Assembly (NCBI GenBank): GCA_012521625.1 | Contig: JAAYLY010000206.1 | Span: 1 to 13,502 of the forward strand | Length of the DNA stretch: 13,502 nucleotides | Direction: 5' to 3' | Source: Tissierellia bacterium | GTDB lineage: Bacteria; Bacillota; Clostridia; Tissierellales; Tissierellaceae | Part shown: one piece after another, positions 12,117 through 13,502 of the stretch | Layout of the letters: every line of letters starts with the position of its first letter | Numbering within the stretch: the stretch's first letter is position 1 | Notes under the pieces: model-generated | The model's database searches: none | The model's input: the letters and a program-made list of their open reading frames with translations, nothing else | What the model was told of the DNA's origin: nothing | Translations under genes and position numbers: made by a program

Positions 12117-13502
12117 ATGAACAATTTTTTACTTGATCCCCTTTTGAATATGGACTCCTATAGGGATTTGTTAAGGGATATAGAAAGAAAACTTAGTCCT
12201 ATTTTCCTCTATGGCCTGATAGATGAAGATCTAGGACATTTTGTCTATGGACTCAATGAGCATCTAAATAAGCAGATACTTCTTGTTACCTATGATGAGG
12301 CTAAAAGTAAGAGGCTGTACGAGGACATAAGGAATCTTGGAAATGAAAATGTAGAGCATTTTCCCAGTAAAGAAAAGCTCTTTTATGAGATAGATGCCCA
12401 TAGCTATGACAACATGAACCAAAGGTTGAAGGTACTCACTAAATTATTAAAGGGTGAGGAGATTATAGTCATAGCCTCCCTAGAAGCTCTCCTAGATAGG
12501 GTCGTTAAAAAGGAAATATTTGAAGACTACACCCAGACAATTGCCTTTGGAGAGCCTATAGATTTAGATAGCTTAACCTCTACCCTAATAGCTGGAGGTT
12601 ATGAAAGGGTGCAAATGGTTGAGGGTATAGGACAGTTTAGCATTAGGGGAGGGATTATAGATATCTTTCCACCCAACAGCCAAAATCCCTACAGGATTGA
12701 GCTTTTCGACGATGAAGTAGATTCCATTAGAAGCTTTGATGTAGTAACCCAAAGGTCAATAGATGTATTAGATAGTATAAGTATACCTCCCGTTAGGGAA
12801 GTATTGATTTTAGAAGAATATAGACAGAAGATTCATGAAAATTTAAAGAAGGAGTTAGATAGTCATAACTATCAGGACAAAAACCTGGAGAAGTTTGGAA
12901 GATATTTAGAGAAGTTGGAAGAGAATTCATATATTTCCAATAGGCACCTAATCCTACCCTTTATACCTAAGAAATACCTGGGATCAATCCTAGACTATTT
13001 AGATGAAGATGCCTTAATCTTTCTAGATGAGCCCAAAAGGTTAGAGGAGAGGGCTGATGATTTTAAGGAAGAATTATATCTAAAGACTACAGACCTTCTA
13101 GAAGCTGGAGAGATCTTGTCAGCCCACGTTGGTATAGATTATGAATATAAGGATTTTATTAAGATGATCTTAGAAAGAACTACCCTAATGAGTAGTACCC
13201 TATTAAGGCCTTCTTATGATGTGGCTGGTAAAGCCATATACAGCTTTACTTGTAAATCCACTACCAACTATCATAATAAGATGGATTTGTTAGTGGAAGA
13301 CCTGAAGTACTATAAATATAGGGGTTACAAGATCATCATCCTCTCTGGTACTGAAGAGAGGGGAATAAGGCTAAAGGAGACCCTTTTGGAATATGGAATT
13401 GATAGCACATTTAGCCCGGGCAAGAAGGGGGAAATAAAGTCAGGTCAGCTATTTATAACTACAGGTAGCGTCCAGGGCGGTTTTGAGTATAGCAATATTA
13501 AA
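12117..13502 (+). CDS. mfd: Transcription-repair coupling factor Mfd, N-terminal part (3' end outside window)
   Basis: Recognises RNA polymerase stalled at DNA damage, pushes it off with its translocase motor and recruits UvrA. The frame is open from ATG 12117 to the right edge, 462 residues of the roughly 1150-1180 expected. The visible part covers the UvrB-like damage-recognition region. The sequence around GYERVQMVEGIGQFSIRGG, followed by IIDIFPPNSQNPYRIELFDDEVDSIRSFD (about 160-210), is the diagnostic UvrB-homology module. The remainder to the edge matches domain 3 before the RNA polymerase interaction domain. Helicase motifs would lie beyond the window. AAGGAG (12102-12107) lies 9 bases before ATG. 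It is the last visible gene of the glmU operon, and pth-mfd order is conserved in Firmicutes. No frameshift is seen. Confidence 0.95.
   Translation, partial: MNNFLLDPLLNMDSYRDLLRDIERKLSPIFLYGLIDEDLGHFVYGLNEHLNKQILLVTYDEAKSKRLYEDIRNLGNENVEHFPSKEKLFYEIDAHSYDNMNQRLKVLTKLLKGEEIIVIASLEALLDRVVKKEIFEDYTQTIAFGEPIDLDSLTSTLIAGGYERVQMVEGIGQFSIRGGIIDIFPPNSQNPYRIELFDDEVDSIRSFDVVTQRSIDVLDSISIPPVREVLILEEYRQKIHENLKKELDSHNYQDKNLEKFGRYLEKLEENSYISNRHLILPFIPKKYLGSILDYLDEDALIFLDEPKRLEERADDFKEELYLKTTDLLEAGEILSAHVGIDYEYKDFIKMILERTTLMSSTLLRPSYDVAGKAIYSFTCKSTTNYHNKMDLLVEDLKYYKYRGYKIIILSGTEERGIRLKETLLEYGIDSTFSPGKKGEIKSGQLFITTGSVQGGFEYSNIK

Overview
The window is AT-rich DNA from a low-GC, Gram-positive bacterium of the Firmicutes. 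An anaerobic, spore-forming clostridial or Tissierella-like lineage fits best. The evidence is strong AGGAGG-type ribosome binding sites, heavy use of ATA and AGG codons, a tyrosine T-box leader, a stand-alone superoxide reductase (typical of anaerobes), a SigH-like promoter in front of spoVG, and the gene order spoVG-glmU-prs-pth-mfd. The genus cannot be fixed from the sequence alone. I see no rRNA, tRNA, CRISPR array, insertion sequence or phage gene.

Left part (1-2555, all minus strand). Reading along transcription, the genes are a superoxide reductase (2178-2555), tyrS (642-1868) with a Tyr-specific T-box leader and its own promoter, and the N-terminal third or so of a secreted Asn/Pro/Glu-rich protein that runs off the left edge (458 to 1). 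Hairpin terminators separate them, so they look like three transcription units.

Middle part (2694-6876, plus strand). A THUMP-domain rRNA methyltransferase (rlmL/ypsC type) is followed after one base by a PduO-type cobalamin adenosyltransferase. Next come a PAS-SpoIIE/PP2C phosphatase with a four-cysteine cluster in its PAS domain, a 263-base intergenic stretch rich in hairpins, and a membrane-anchored LytR-CpsA-Psr (LCP) protein.

Right part (6952-13502). murC lies on the minus strand and is convergent with the LCP gene. A 352-base AT-rich region then holds divergent promoters for murC and spoVG. The spoVG side has a close SigH-type match preceded by phased A-tracts. After a terminator and a new SigA-type promoter, glmU, prs, pth and mfd (cut at the right edge) form a tight operon. 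MurC, GlmU and the LCP protein all serve the cell envelope: UDP-GlcNAc synthesis, UDP-MurNAc-alanine ligation, and transfer of glycopolymers to peptidoglycan. Compared with Bacillus, the region lacks purR, ctc (L25) and fin at the expected places.

Most genes are ordinary housekeeping genes. The points most worth a second look are the placement of stop codons inside or within two bases of terminator hairpins in almost every unit, a TGTAAC-N5-TGTAAC direct repeat shared by two intergenic regions, the four-cysteine PAS phosphatase, the TyrRS with TLGH in place of HIGH, and the structured region ahead of the LCP gene. I did not find clear evidence of a wholly new system.
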